Shown: piece by piece, positions 1 through 7,970 of the stretch
Numbering within the stretch: position 1 is the stretch's first letter
Layout of the letters: every line of letters begins with the position of its first letter
DNA from: Burkholderiaceae bacterium
Lineage (GTDB): Bacteria > Pseudomonadota > Gammaproteobacteria > Burkholderiales > Burkholderiaceae_C
Reading direction: 5' to 3'
DNA: 64,000 nucleotides
Assembly: GCA_016790575.1 (NCBI GenBank)
Contig: JAEUOU010000029.1
Span: forward strand, 62,001 to 126,000
Position numbers and translations under genes: made by a program
Notes under the pieces: generated by a model
Database searches by the model: none
What the model was told of the DNA's origin: nothing
Seen by the model: only the letters and a program-made list of their open reading frames with translations

Positions 1-1134
1 CACCAGGCCCCGCAGGCTGCAGCTCAGCTCGACCAGCGCAGTCACCGAAATCGCCAGCAGCATCCAGGGCTGGTAGGCCATCAGCCCGGCAATTCCCAGG
101 GTGGTGAGCCCCACGCCGACCGTCAGCGGCGCGAATCCGCCCAGCAGCCACAGCGCCGGCCGGTTCGCCGTGCGCCAGGCCACCCCGACAGCCGCCCACC
201 CCACCACAAAAGCCACCGCCACGACCAGGTGGGACACCAGCTGGTGCAATGCCACGCCGAGCGCCATGCCTGCCAGCCCGGCCAGCGGCCCGGCCACGCC
301 CAACACAGCCAGCACCCGCGACAGCCGGGGCGCGCGCAACTCCAGGGCAAACGCCGCGCGCGCCAGCAACAAGGCCAGCCCGGCAGCGGCACAGGCCAGC
401 GCGGAGGCAATGGGCCCGCGCCAGGGTGACAGGGCGGGCCACAGCCAGTCTTCGAACCAGCCGTTGATGACAATGGCCGCCGAGGCCACCGTCAGACACA
501 ACAAGCCATACACCGCCCAGGTCAGGCTGCGCCGGCGCGCGGCCTGGACCAGCGCGGCCGTGGCGGCCAGCGCCGCCATCAGCAGGCAGGCGGCCGCCAG
601 GACCCGCTGCGCGGCCACCGCGCGGGTCCAGTCGCCCTGGTCCCACAGGCGCAACTGCCCGTGCACCGGGGTCGCACTGCGCAGCCACAGGTAAGCCGTC
701 TGCGGCGCGCCGGACGGCGCGATGGCAAATGTCACCGGAAAGCGGCTGCCCGCCAGCCGACCGGCGGGCGGCAGCGCGGTCCCCGCCGGCTCGGACATCC
801 AGCGGCCGGACGCGTCGGCGCGCAGCAAGCGGGCATTGCGCACCGTGGGATGGGTCAGCTCCAACAGGCGGTGCCGATCCGACGGCGCCAGTTCCAGCCG
901 CAGCCAGCCGGCCTGACCTGGCGGCACCTGCACCGCCGGGTCGGTGCGCACCGGCGCAGCAGCCAGCGCGGCCATGGCCGGCTCCAGCGCGTCGGGCGAG
1001 GGGTCCGTCGCCAACCAGACGCCCGCAATCCGCAGCATGCCCGTCTCGTCCGCGCCGGCCGGCGCGGCCAGCACCGCGAGGGCACACGCCCCCAGCAGCC
1101 GAACCCAGCGCCCGAACGCGGCCAATGCAGTCAT
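1..1134 (-). CDS. 7TMR-DISM membrane sensor, C-terminus cut by window edge
   Basis: The minus-strand frame from the ATG at 1134 stays open for 378 codons to base 1. The product starts with a signal peptide (hydrophobic LLGACALAVLAAPAGA, residues 13-28), followed by a periplasmic domain of about 140 residues with the WLRLEL and LWLRS strands typical of the 7TMR-DISMED2 fold. About seven hydrophobic helices then fill residues 175-378. This layout is that of 7TMR-DISM receptors, which normally end in a histidine kinase, GGDEF or other output domain; that part would lie left of the window, so the output is unknown. The gene is downstream of putA on the same strand but separated by 167 bp and a repeat element, so it probably has its own promoter. 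The family call rests on architecture and short motifs only. Confidence 0.72.
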   Translation of the reverse strand, partial: MTALAAFGRWVRLLGACALAVLAAPAGADETGMLRIAGVWLATDPSPDALEPAMAALAAAPVRTDPAVQVPPGQAGWLRLELAPSDRHRLLELTHPTVRNARLLRADASGRWMSEPAGTALPPAGRLAGSRFPVTFAIAPSGAPQTAYLWLRSATPVHGQLRLWDQGDWTRAVAAQRVLAAACLLMAALAATAALVQAARRRSLTWAVYGLLCLTVASAAIVINGWFEDWLWPALSPWRGPIASALACAAAGLALLLARAAFALELRAPRLSRVLAVLGVAGPLAGLAGMALGVALHQLVSHLVVAVAFVVGWAAVGVAWRTANRPALWLLGGFAPLTVGVGLTTLGIAGLMAYQPWMLLAISVTALVELSCSLRGLV

Positions 1135-1231
1135 GGGCGGACATTGTGCCCATCAACCCCCACCTTTGCGCGATCGCCTCCGGCCGCATGCCCGCAGGGC
1201 AGAACTGATCCACAGGTCGCAAGGTCCGCAA

Positions 1232-1288
1232 TGACTCTGCTTTTCAGAGCAACAAGTCACCTTTTTCTGCTGGGTATGGGCAGTTTTC
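1232..1288 (+). repeat. Dispersed hairpin/T-tract element, copy 1
   Basis: Small hairpin (CTCTG 1235-1239 / CAGAG 1245-1249) followed by the core CACCTTTTTCTGCTGGGTAT and a GGCAGTTTTC tail. It lies just past the putA stop codon, between putA and the sensor gene. Same family as the copies near 6.5, 7.85, 8.65, 23.07, 25.6, 43.4, 45.9, 47.6, 48.7, 54.2 and 58.4 kb. Confidence 0.8.
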
Positions 1289-1301
1289 ACCCATTTTTCG
1301 C

Positions 1302-4300
1302 TCAGCCCAGCGTCATCAGGCTGGCATTGCCGCCCGCGGCCGCGGTGTTGACACTCAGGGCCCGCTCCATCACCAGCCGCTCCAGCGGCACGGCGGGGTC
1401 GCCGGGCTCCAGCGCGATCAAGGTCACCAACGGACCGGGGCGCTGCGCCAGCTCAGCGAGCAGCCCCAGGCGGGCCTCGCGGTCGCCGTGGTGCAGCACG
1501 GCGTCGACCGCGGTGGCGGGGGAGCGCCAGTCGGCCACCCGGGTGATGTGGGCCTGCACGTCCAGCGGCAGGCTGTCGTGCAAGGCACCGGTGGCCGGGT
1601 CTGTCGGCCAGAGCGCCTGCGCACCCACGGCCAGCATGGCGGCCAGCTGGGTCAGGCGGTCGTTGTCCGTGTCCGCCAGGCCCAGCACCCGCTCGCGCGG
1701 CAGCACGCGGTAGACGTTGCGCTCGCCCGTCGGCCCGTCCAGCCGCCGCGCCAGGCCCGCCGGTGACTCGGCCGCGAAGCGCGCGCACTGCTGCGCCAGC
1801 GGCAGACGCCCATGCGCCGCCGCCCAGTCGGCCAGCGCCTGCAGCGCCGGCGGCCGACACACCGTGTCGCCGGCGGGCCCGTCGGCCTCAGCCCCGCAGG
1901 CCCGCACCGCCTCGCGCGCGGCGCCCTGCGGCCGGTGCGACAGCAGGCGCAGCAGCGCCAGCGGCCCGCCTGCCTTGGGGCCGGTGCCCGACAGGCCCTC
2001 GCCGCCAAAGGGTTGCACCCCCACCACGGCACCCACCATGTTGCGGTTCACATACAGGTTGCCCACAGTGGCCTGCGCGGTGACGCGCGCGATCGTCTCT
2101 TCGATGCGGGTGTGCAGGCCCATGGTCAGGCCGTAGCCCAGGCGGTTGATCTGGCCGACCAGTGTGTCCAGGGCCTCGCGGCGCCAGCGCACCACATGCA
2201 GCACCGGGCCGAACACCTCGCGGCCGAGTTCGTCCACCCGCTCCAGCTCGATCAGCGTGGGCGGCACAAAGGTGCCGTGCGCCACGGCGTCGGCGCCAGC
2301 CGTGGCGCGGAACACCGGCCGGCCCTTCGCGGCCAGGGCCGTGACGTGCGCCTCGATGCCGTCGCGCGCCTCGGCGTCGATGACCGGGCCCACGTCGGTG
2401 TCCAGCCGCGCCGGGTTGCCCAGTCGCAGTTCGGCCATGGCGCCGCGCAGCATGGCCAGCACCCGGTCGGCCACGTCCTCCTGCACACACAGCAGGCGCA
2501 GCGCCGAACAGCGCTGGCCGGCGCTGTCAAACGCGGAGGCGAGCACATCGGCCACCACCTGCTCGGCCAGCGCGGACGAGTCCACGATCATGGCGTTCTG
2601 CCCGCCGGTTTCGGCGATCAGCGGCACCGGGCGGCCGTCGGCGCCCAGGCGGCGGGCCAGGCTGGCCTGCAGCAGCCGCGCCACCTCGGTGGAGCCGGTG
2701 AACATCACGCCCGCCGTGCGCGCGTCGGCCACCAGTGCGGCGCCGACGCGGGCGCCGTCCCCCGGCAGCAGCTGCAGCACATCGGCCGGCACCCCGGCGG
2801 CGTGCAGCAGCCGCACCGCTTCGGCGGCCACCAGCGGGGTCTGCTCCGCCGGCTTGGCCAGCACCGGGTTGCCGGCGGCCAGCGCGGCCGCCACCTGGCC
2901 GGTGAAGATGGCCAGCGGAAAGTTCCACGGGCTGATGCACACCACCGGGCCCAGCGGGCCATGGGTGGCGGGGTCGAAACCCCGCGCCTGGACGGCGTAG
3001 TAGCGCAGGAAGTCCACCGCCTCGCGCACCTCGGCCACCCCGTTGGCCAGGGTCTTGCCGGCTTCGCGGGCCAGCAGGCCCAGCAGTCGGGGCATGGCGG
3101 CCTCCAGCGCGTCGGCGGCGTGCAGCAGGGTGTCGGCCCGCTGCGGCGGCGGCGTGGCGGCCCAGCGCGGGGCTGCTGCCGTCGCGGCGGCCAGCGCGGC
3201 CTCGACATCGGCGGCGCTGGCCTCGGCCACCGTGCCCACGGTGTCCCGGTGGTCGGCCGGGTTGCGCACCGGTTGCGGCGCCAGCGGCTGCGCCACGCCG
3301 GCCACTTGCGGCGCGGCGTGCCAGGCCTGGGCGGTGCTGGCGGGCAGCGCGTCGGCCAGGGCGCGCAGGGTGGCCTCGTTGGCCAGGTCCAGCCCGGCGG
3401 CGTTGACCCGCGCCGCGCCGTACAGGGCGCGCGGCAGCGGGATGCGCGGATGCGGCAGCCCGGCCTGGCCTTCCTGCGCGGCCAGCGCCCGCGCCGCAGC
3501 CACCGGGTCGGCCACCAGTTCCGTCAGCGGCACCGACGGGTCGGCGATGCGGTTGACAAACGAGGTGTTGGCACCGTTTTCCAGCAGCCGGCGCACCAGA
3601 TAGGCCAGCAGCGTTTCATGGGTGCCCACCGGCGCGTAGACACGGCAGGGCCGCGCCAGGCCGCCCGCGGCCACCGGACCGACCACCTGTTCGTACAGCG
3701 GCTCGCCCATGCCGTGCAGGCACTGGAACTCGTACTGGCCGGCGTAGAAATTTGCGCCCGCCAGCTGCACGATGGCCGCCACGGTGTGGGCGTTGTGGGT
3801 GGCGAACTGCGGGTAGATCGCGTCGGGCGCGGCCAGCAGCGCCCGCGCGCAGGCCAGGTACGACACGTCGGTGTGCAGCTTGCGGGTGTAGACCGGGTAG
3901 CCGTCCTGGCCGTCCTGCTGGGCGCGCTTGATTTCGCTGTCCCAGTAGGCGCCCTTGACCAGGCGGATCATCAGCCGGTGGCCGCTGCGCCGCGCCAGGT
4001 CCACCAGCCAGTCCACCACCGCCGGGCAGCGCTTCTGGTAGGCCTGGATCACAAAACCGATGCCGTTCCAGCCCGCCAGCGCGGGCTCCAGGCACAGACG
4101 CTCCAGCAGATCCAGCGAGAGTTCCAGCCGGTCGGCCTCTTCGGCGTCGATGTTCAGACCGATGTCGTGGCGCCGGGCGCGCACGGCCAGGTCACGCAGG
4201 CGCGGGTACAGCTCGTCCATGACCCGCGCACGCTGGGCGCGGCTGTAGCGCGGGTGCAGCGCCGACAGCTTGATGGAAATGCCCGGGCCGTCGTAGATGC

Positions 4301-5072
4301 CGCGCCCGGCCGCCGCCTGGCCGATGGCGTCGATGGCGGCTTCGTAGGCGGCCAGGTACCGCGCCGCATCGTCGGCGGTGAGGGCGGCCTCGCCCAGCAT
4401 GTCATAGGAATAACGAAAGCCCTGCGCCTCGCGCACCCGGGCGTGATCCAGCGCCTGGGCGATGGTTTCGCCGGTGACGAACTGCTCGCCCATCAGCCGC
4501 ATGGCCATGTCCACACCCTTGCGGATCAGCGGTTCGCCGCTTTTGCCGACCAGCCGTGTCAGCGCGGCCGACAGGCCGGCCTCGCTGTGGGTGGCCACCA
4601 GCTTGCCGGTCAGCAACAGGCCCCAGGCGGCGGCATTGACAAACAGCGACGGGCTGCGCCCCAGGTGGGCCTCCCACTGGCCCTGGGCGATCTTGTCGCG
4701 GATCAGCGCGTCGCGGGTGCCGGCGTCGGGGATGCGCAGCAGCGCCTCGGCCAGGCACATCAGCGCCACCCCTTCCTGCGAGGACAGCGCAAATTCCTGC
4801 AGCAGCCCCTGCACGATGCCGGCGCGGCCGGCGGCGCGTTTGCGGGTGCGCAGCGTGTCGGCCAGGCGCAGCGCCAGGCCTTGAGCGGCCTCGGCCTGCG
4901 GCGCCGGCAGCTGCGCGCGGGCCAGCAGCGGCGCCAGCGCCTCGGGCTCGGGGCGGCGCCAGGCGGCGGTGATGGCGGCGCGCAAGGGGCCGGGGGCCGC
5001 CGGTTCAACGGCCAAGGCGTCGTACGCCGGGGCGGCGGCGAGGGACGAGGTTTCAGGGGTGTGGGTGGACAT
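1302..5072 (-). CDS. putA: Bifunctional proline dehydrogenase / P5C dehydrogenase PutA
   Basis: Oxidises proline to glutamate in two steps: an FAD proline dehydrogenase and an NAD-dependent glutamate-semialdehyde dehydrogenase. It has 1256 residues. The N-terminal third carries the PRODH barrel, with RLVKGAYWDSEIKRAQ near residues 369-384. The aldehyde dehydrogenase domain follows (SPWNFPLAIF; catalytic Glu821 in AETGGQN and Cys855 in GQRCSAL, 34 residues apart as in E. coli PutA), and a C-terminal ALDH-like domain closes the chain. The N-terminus has no ribbon-helix-helix segment, so this PutA should be purely enzymatic and membrane-associated, not a repressor. Control probably comes from the divergent Lrp-type gene. 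The ATG at 5072 is preceded by a GGAGTG-like site. Confidence 0.97.
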   Translation of the reverse strand: MSTHTPETSSLAAAPAYDALAVEPAAPGPLRAAITAAWRRPEPEALAPLLARAQLPAPQAEAAQGLALRLADTLRTRKRAAGRAGIVQGLLQEFALSSQEGVALMCLAEALLRIPDAGTRDALIRDKIAQGQWEAHLGRSPSLFVNAAAWGLLLTGKLVATHSEAGLSAALTRLVGKSGEPLIRKGVDMAMRLMGEQFVTGETIAQALDHARVREAQGFRYSYDMLGEAALTADDAARYLAAYEAAIDAIGQAAAGRGIYDGPGISIKLSALHPRYSRAQRARVMDELYPRLRDLAVRARRHDIGLNIDAEEADRLELSLDLLERLCLEPALAGWNGIGFVIQAYQKRCPAVVDWLVDLARRSGHRLMIRLVKGAYWDSEIKRAQQDGQDGYPVYTRKLHTDVSYLACARALLAAPDAIYPQFATHNAHTVAAIVQLAGANFYAGQYEFQCLHGMGEPLYEQVVGPVAAGGLARPCRVYAPVGTHETLLAYLVRRLLENGANTSFVNRIADPSVPLTELVADPVAAARALAAQEGQAGLPHPRIPLPRALYGAARVNAAGLDLANEATLRALADALPASTAQAWHAAPQVAGVAQPLAPQPVRNPADHRDTVGTVAEASAADVEAALAAATAAAPRWAATPPPQRADTLLHAADALEAAMPRLLGLLAREAGKTLANGVAEVREAVDFLRYYAVQARGFDPATHGPLGPVVCISPWNFPLAIFTGQVAAALAAGNPVLAKPAEQTPLVAAEAVRLLHAAGVPADVLQLLPGDGARVGAALVADARTAGVMFTGSTEVARLLQASLARRLGADGRPVPLIAETGGQNAMIVDSSALAEQVVADVLASAFDSAGQRCSALRLLCVQEDVADRVLAMLRGAMAELRLGNPARLDTDVGPVIDAEARDGIEAHVTALAAKGRPVFRATAGADAVAHGTFVPPTLIELERVDELGREVFGPVLHVVRWRREALDTLVGQINRLGYGLTMGLHTRIEETIARVTAQATVGNLYVNRNMVGAVVGVQPFGGEGLSGTGPKAGGPLALLRLLSHRPQGAAREAVRACGAEADGPAGDTVCRPPALQALADWAAAHGRLPLAQQCARFAAESPAGLARRLDGPTGERNVYRVLPRERVLGLADTDNDRLTQLAAMLAVGAQALWPTDPATGALHDSLPLDVQAHITRVADWRSPATAVDAVLHHGDREARLGLLAELAQRPGPLVTLIALEPGDPAVPLERLVMERALSVNTAAAGGNASLMTLG

Positions 5073-5131
5073 GGAACACTCCGGTGCGGGCGGTCAACAA
5101 ACAGGCAGATCGCCAATGATTACGGCATATT

Positions 5132-5181
5132 GGCCGAATAGATCACCAAATACTCAGGCATCATCCGATTAAAATTCGGCC
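5132..5181. promoter_or_regulatory. putA/lrp divergent control region with inverted repeat
   Basis: The 133-bp gap between the two divergent starts is locally AT-rich and holds perfect 8-bp inverted arms, GGCCGAAT (5132-5139) and ATTCGGCC (5174-5181), about four helical turns apart. Lrp-family proteins often bind phased sites of this sort. Function as the PutR-type operator is inferred. Confidence 0.4.
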
Positions 5182-5205
5182 AGCACTGGTCTTTTCGCTG
5201 TTGCC

Positions 5206-5679
5206 ATGAACGATTCCCCCGAAACGCTGGACCGCATCGACCGCCGCATCCTCGCCGCGCTGCAGGCCGACGGCCGCCTGACCAACCTGAAACTGGCCGA
5301 ATCGGTGGCACTGTCGCCAACGGCGGTGCTGGCGCGGGTACAGCGCCTGACGCGCGAGGGCTACATCCTGGGCTATGAGGCGCGGCTGAACCCGCTCAAG
5401 CTCGGGCGCGGGATGATGGTGTTTGTGGAGGTGCTGCTGGACCGAACCACCCCCAATGTGTTCGACCAGTTCAAGGCCGCGGTGCAGGTGCACGACGCGA
5501 TCATGGAATGCCACATGGTGGCGGGCGGCTTTGACTACCTGCTCAAGACCCGCGTGGCCGACATGGCCGCCTACCGCGACTTTGCCGGCACCGTGCTGTG
5601 GCAGCTGCCCGGCGTGCGCGAAACCCGCACCTACGCCGTGATGGAAGAGGTCAAGAACACCACGCGGCTGCCGGTGTAG
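5206..5679 (+). CDS. Lrp/AsnC-family regulator, probable proline-responsive activator of putA
   Basis: The product has 157 residues, the usual Lrp/AsnC length. The N-terminus has the family pattern LDRIDRRILAALQADGRL and a winged helix-turn-helix to about residue 60 (LAESVALSPTAVLARVQRLTREG). The C-terminus is a RAM/AsnC ligand-binding domain with GGFDYLLKTRVADMAAYRDF and a conserved ending (VRETRTYAVMEEVKNT). It is transcribed away from putA across a 133-bp gap. Known homologues in this position (PutR/BkdR-like) activate putA when proline is present. That role is inferred from position and from the missing DNA-binding domain in this PutA; the family assignment itself is clear. Confidence 0.9.
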   Translation: MNDSPETLDRIDRRILAALQADGRLTNLKLAESVALSPTAVLARVQRLTREGYILGYEARLNPLKLGRGMMVFVEVLLDRTTPNVFDQFKAAVQVHDAIMECHMVAGGFDYLLKTRVADMAAYRDFAGTVLWQLPGVRETRTYAVMEEVKNTTRLPV

Positions 5680-5749
5680 CCCGCGGGCGGGGGCTGGTCG
5701 CTGCGCTGGCATCCGGTGAAAATGGGGCTCTTGTCCTGGAGGTAGTCTC

Positions 5750-6283
5750 ATGAAAACCCGTCTTGTTCTCGCCGGCGCCGTTCTGGCCGCCGCCGCCACC
5801 CACGCCCAGTCCATCAAACCCGGCCTGTGGGAGCATGCCTTCACCATCAAGAGCGCCAGCGGCCAGATGGAAGGCGCGATGGCCGAGATGCAAAAGCAGA
5901 TGGCCGCCCTGCCACCGGACCAGCGCAAGATGATGGAACAGATGATGGCCCAGCAGGGTGTGGGCATGGGGCCCAAAGGCCAGAGCGTGAAGATCTGCAT
6001 CACGCCGGAGGAAGCCGCCCGTCAGGAAGTTCCGGCCGCCGAAGGCAACTGCACCCAGAAGGTGACGCAGCGCAGCGGCAGCACCATCAAGGTCAGTTTC
6101 AGCTGCGCGGACAAACCGCCCTCCAGCGGCGAGGCGGAAATCACCTTCCAGGGCGCGACCGCCTACACCAGCAAAGCCGTGGTGCGCACCACGGTGGACG
6201 GCAAACCCGAGCGCATGGACATGACCAGCAACGGCAAATGGCTGTCCGCCGACTGCGGCGCCGTCAAACCGGTCAGGCGGTGA
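5750..6283 (+). CDS. DUF3617-domain secreted protein
   Basis: Product of 177 residues with a short signal peptide (MKTRLVLAGAVLAAAATHAQ) and the DUF3617 signature: it begins with IKPGLWEHAFTIKS and contains a central Met/Gln-rich helix (MAEMQKQMAALPPDQRKMMEQM). A CITPEEA segment and later paired cysteines (NCTQKV, FSCADK, SADCGA) suggest disulfides in the periplasm. A strong GGAGGTAG ribosome site stands 7 bases before the ATG. The biochemical role of DUF3617 proteins is unknown. It stands alone between the lrp gene and the accessory island. Confidence 0.85.
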   Translation: MKTRLVLAGAVLAAAATHAQSIKPGLWEHAFTIKSASGQMEGAMAEMQKQMAALPPDQRKMMEQMMAQQGVGMGPKGQSVKICITPEEAARQEVPAAEGNCTQKVTQRSGSTIKVSFSCADKPPSSGEAEITFQGATAYTSKAVVRTTVDGKPERMDMTSNGKWLSADCGAVKPVRR

Positions 6284-6416
6284 GCCCGCGCAGGCGGCCA
6301 GCAGGGTTCCTTCAGCGCCCTGGTGCGCGGCCGCTTGATGCCGGCTATCGTCAAAGGGAACAAGAAACGCAACCCCACGCCGCCACACCAGGCTGTCGCC
6401 GGTGGGGGTGGCGGTA

Positions 6417-6523
6417 GCGCCGGTTGTCCAATGCCAGGCGGTGATCTGGCGGGACAGGGTCTGGCCGGCTGGGCCAGAACGCTATGCCCGTGATAGCGCA
6501 AAGCGACCTTTTTACGCTGGGTA
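6417..6523 (+). repeat. 107-bp direct repeat, left copy
   Basis: It matches 7763-7869 over 107 bp with four mismatches by direct reading. Its left part corresponds to part of an RHS reading frame on the minus strand (GQTLSRQITAWHWTT), and its right part is a copy of the dispersed hairpin/T-tract element (CGCTAT-GCCCGTG-ATAGCG hairpin, then ACCTTTTTACGCTGGGTA). The two copies bracket the toxin-antitoxin island. Apart from this repeat, 6284-6764 holds no convincing gene. Confidence 0.93.
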
Positions 6524-6725
6524 GGGGCTGTTTTGGCCTTGAATCAGGCGAAGAGAGCGGCTTGGGGTTGATTCCAATCCAAGTCTGGGCCATGAGGAGT
6601 ATTCATCCGGCGGCGACAGCGCCACCGCCCAAGACTAGCGTGCGCCTTCTCGCAAACGATGGTCTGCGAAAAGCCTTGCTGAAAAGATAGAGCGAAATAG
6701 CGTCGATGTGGCCGGGGAGTTCTCG

Positions 6726-6752
6726 AAAGCCGTTCTCGGTTCAAACGGCTTT
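6726..6752 (-). terminator. Hairpin downstream of the GNAT toxin gene
   Basis: Perfect 9-bp stem AAAGCCGTT / AACGGCTTT with a 9-base loop, about 13 bases past the end of the toxin gene on its own strand. There is no clear U tract, so termination is only possible. Confidence 0.4.
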
Positions 6753-6764
6753 GAACGGCGAGTT

Positions 6765-7262
6765 TCAAGAACGCTGGACGGTTGCCAGCGGCAAGAACAG
6801 GGTCAGCGGCGCGTCTGGCAAGGCAATGAAGCCGTGATGCCGGTAGAACGCCGCTGCCGCCTCGTCCTTGGCGTCCACCACCATGGCGAAGGCGGCAATC
6901 GCCGAACGGGCGGCACGGACGAGCGCATCGGCCAGCAGAGCGCCACCAAGACCTTGGCCTTTGAATGCCTGATCGACAGCCAAACGCCCCATGCGAACGG
7001 CGGGCACCGTCGGATAGCGCGGCAGCTTCTTGCCAGTGCTGGCTGGAAGATCGGCCAGCAGCAGGCTCGCCGATGCCAAGGTGTAGTAGCCCGCGATGCG
7101 CTGCCTGTCTGCCAAGGCCACGAAACAGGCAGCCACGCGGCGGCGAATGTCCTGGGTAACTTGTTCTTTCAGGTAGCGATTCAGCGGCTCCGAATCACTG
7201 CGGAAGGCTGTACGGTCATGCGTTGCATCAAGCGGCGCGAGAAGAAACGGGGCACCGCTCAT
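6765..7262 (-). CDS. GNAT-family acetyltransferase toxin (TacT/AtaT-like)
   Basis: The product has 165 residues and a GNAT fold. The acetyl-CoA-binding segment RMGRLAVDQAFKGQGLGGAL spans about residues 88-107, and a late AAAFYRHHGF motif carries the Tyr that these toxins use in catalysis. Known members acetylate charged tRNAs and stop translation. The gene starts 4 bp inside the DUF1778 antitoxin gene upstream, the standard antitoxin-toxin arrangement, so the two are translationally coupled. The island is visibly poorer in G+C than its flanks and lies between 107-bp direct repeats, both signs of acquisition. Substrate tRNA cannot be told from sequence. Confidence 0.92.
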   Translation of the reverse strand: MSGAPFLLAPLDATHDRTAFRSDSEPLNRYLKEQVTQDIRRRVAACFVALADRQRIAGYYTLASASLLLADLPASTGKKLPRYPTVPAVRMGRLAVDQAFKGQGLGGALLADALVRAARSAIAAFAMVVDAKDEAAAAFYRHHGFIALPDAPLTLFLPLATVQRS

Positions 7263-7540
7263 TCGGTGCGCAGGAGCTTGCTACGACGGGCGAAGGCACG
7301 TTCCAAAGCAGGGGCCGGTTTCGGTGGCGACAGTAAAGCTTGCGCAAAGCATTCCTGATCGGACAGCGACAGGCGGATAACCTCGGCTTGCTCGATGGCG
7401 CGTTGCGCTGCGTCCTGCACGGCAGACACCACGAAATCGGTCATGGTGCGGCCTTGAAGCTCGGCCGCACGCTTGAGCATCGAATGCAAATCGGTGCTGA
7501 TCCGGGCTTCGAGACGGGCGGTAGATATGGCGACGGGCAT
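7259..7540 (-). CDS. DUF1778 ribbon-helix-helix antitoxin (TacA-like)
   Basis: Product of 93 residues. The N-terminal half has the ribbon-helix-helix pattern of DUF1778 proteins (ARLEARISTDLHSMLKRAAE, then GRTMTDFVVSAVQDAA), which dimerises and binds the operon's operator. The C-terminal tail (DQECFAQALLSPPKPAPALERAF) matches the toxin-wrapping peptide of the family. An AGGAGG ribosome site precedes the ATG at 7540. It should repress the operon together with the acetyltransferase; the likely operator lies just upstream. Confidence 0.92.
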   Translation of the reverse strand: MPVAISTARLEARISTDLHSMLKRAAELQGRTMTDFVVSAVQDAAQRAIEQAEVIRLSLSDQECFAQALLSPPKPAPALERAFARRSKLLRTE

Positions 7541-7565
7541 AGTTTTGGCCTCCTGATGTCATTTA

Positions 7566-7582
7566 TACGGCAAATTGCCGTA
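7566..7582. promoter_or_regulatory. Operator palindrome of the toxin-antitoxin operon
   Basis: TACGGCAA-A-TTGCCGTA: 8-bp perfect arms around one central base, 25-42 bases upstream of the antitoxin start. Size and position fit a ribbon-helix-helix operator. Autoregulation is inferred from the family. Confidence 0.65.
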
Positions 7583-7614
7583 CGAATCAAGGCGGACTTT
7601 TCGGTGGTTCCGGA

Positions 7615-7827
7615 TTACCGTGCCTTGTTTTCCGTTGGATCCGCCCTGATGAACCGTCCGATCTGCGGGTCGTACCAGCGTGCGCTCAGGTACAGCAACT
7701 GAGAGTCCTGACCCCAGTACTCCCCCGCAAACAGATGGCTTTGCTGCCAGCCGCCGGCGGGGGCGCTGGTTGTCCAGTGCCAGGCGGTGATCTGGCGGGA
7801 CAGGGTCTGGCCGGCTGGGCTAGAACG
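7615..7827 (-). pseudogene. RHS-repeat core fragment, 3' end only
   Basis: A 71-codon open stretch lies between two in-frame stops (TAG at 7830-7828, TAA at 7617-7615) and has no start. It reads GQTLSRQITAWHWTT, then HLFAGEYWGQDSQLLYLSARWYD and ends GRFIRADPTENKAR. YLSARWYDPQIGRF is the hallmark of the RHS repeat-associated core just before the variable toxin tip. All the upstream YD repeats are missing, so this is a remnant of an RHS/polymorphic-toxin gene now beside an unrelated toxin-antitoxin pair. Its upstream end runs into the right 107-bp repeat. Confidence 0.85.
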
Positions 7828-7869
7828 CTATGCCCGTGATAGCGCAAAGCGACCTTTTTGCGCTGGGTA
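7763..7869 (+). repeat. 107-bp direct repeat, right copy
   Basis: Partner of 6417-6523 (four mismatches in 107). It covers part of the RHS fragment on the minus strand and a full dispersed-element core (ACCTTTTTGCGCTGGGTAT). The region 7541-7970 contains only the operator, the RHS fragment and this repeat. Confidence 0.93.
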
Positions 7870-7970
7870 TTGCCGATTCCGGCGACATTTTTCCAGCGGA
7901 GGCCCGGACCGGCCGTTCACGGCGGTGCCGGCGCCGGAACGCGGGCGTGCGCTGGCGCTACCATCGGCGC

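Noticed and set aside
1812-5141. 1109-codon plus-strand open frame opposite putA
   Set aside because: His/Gln/Gly/Arg-rich low-complexity translation with no motif; it is the antisense of putA, a normal result of high G+C third positions.
6524-6764. Insertion-sequence remnant left of the toxin-antitoxin pair
   Set aside because: No transposase-like frame, terminal inverted repeats or target duplication could be read; only a small hairpin at 6726-6752.
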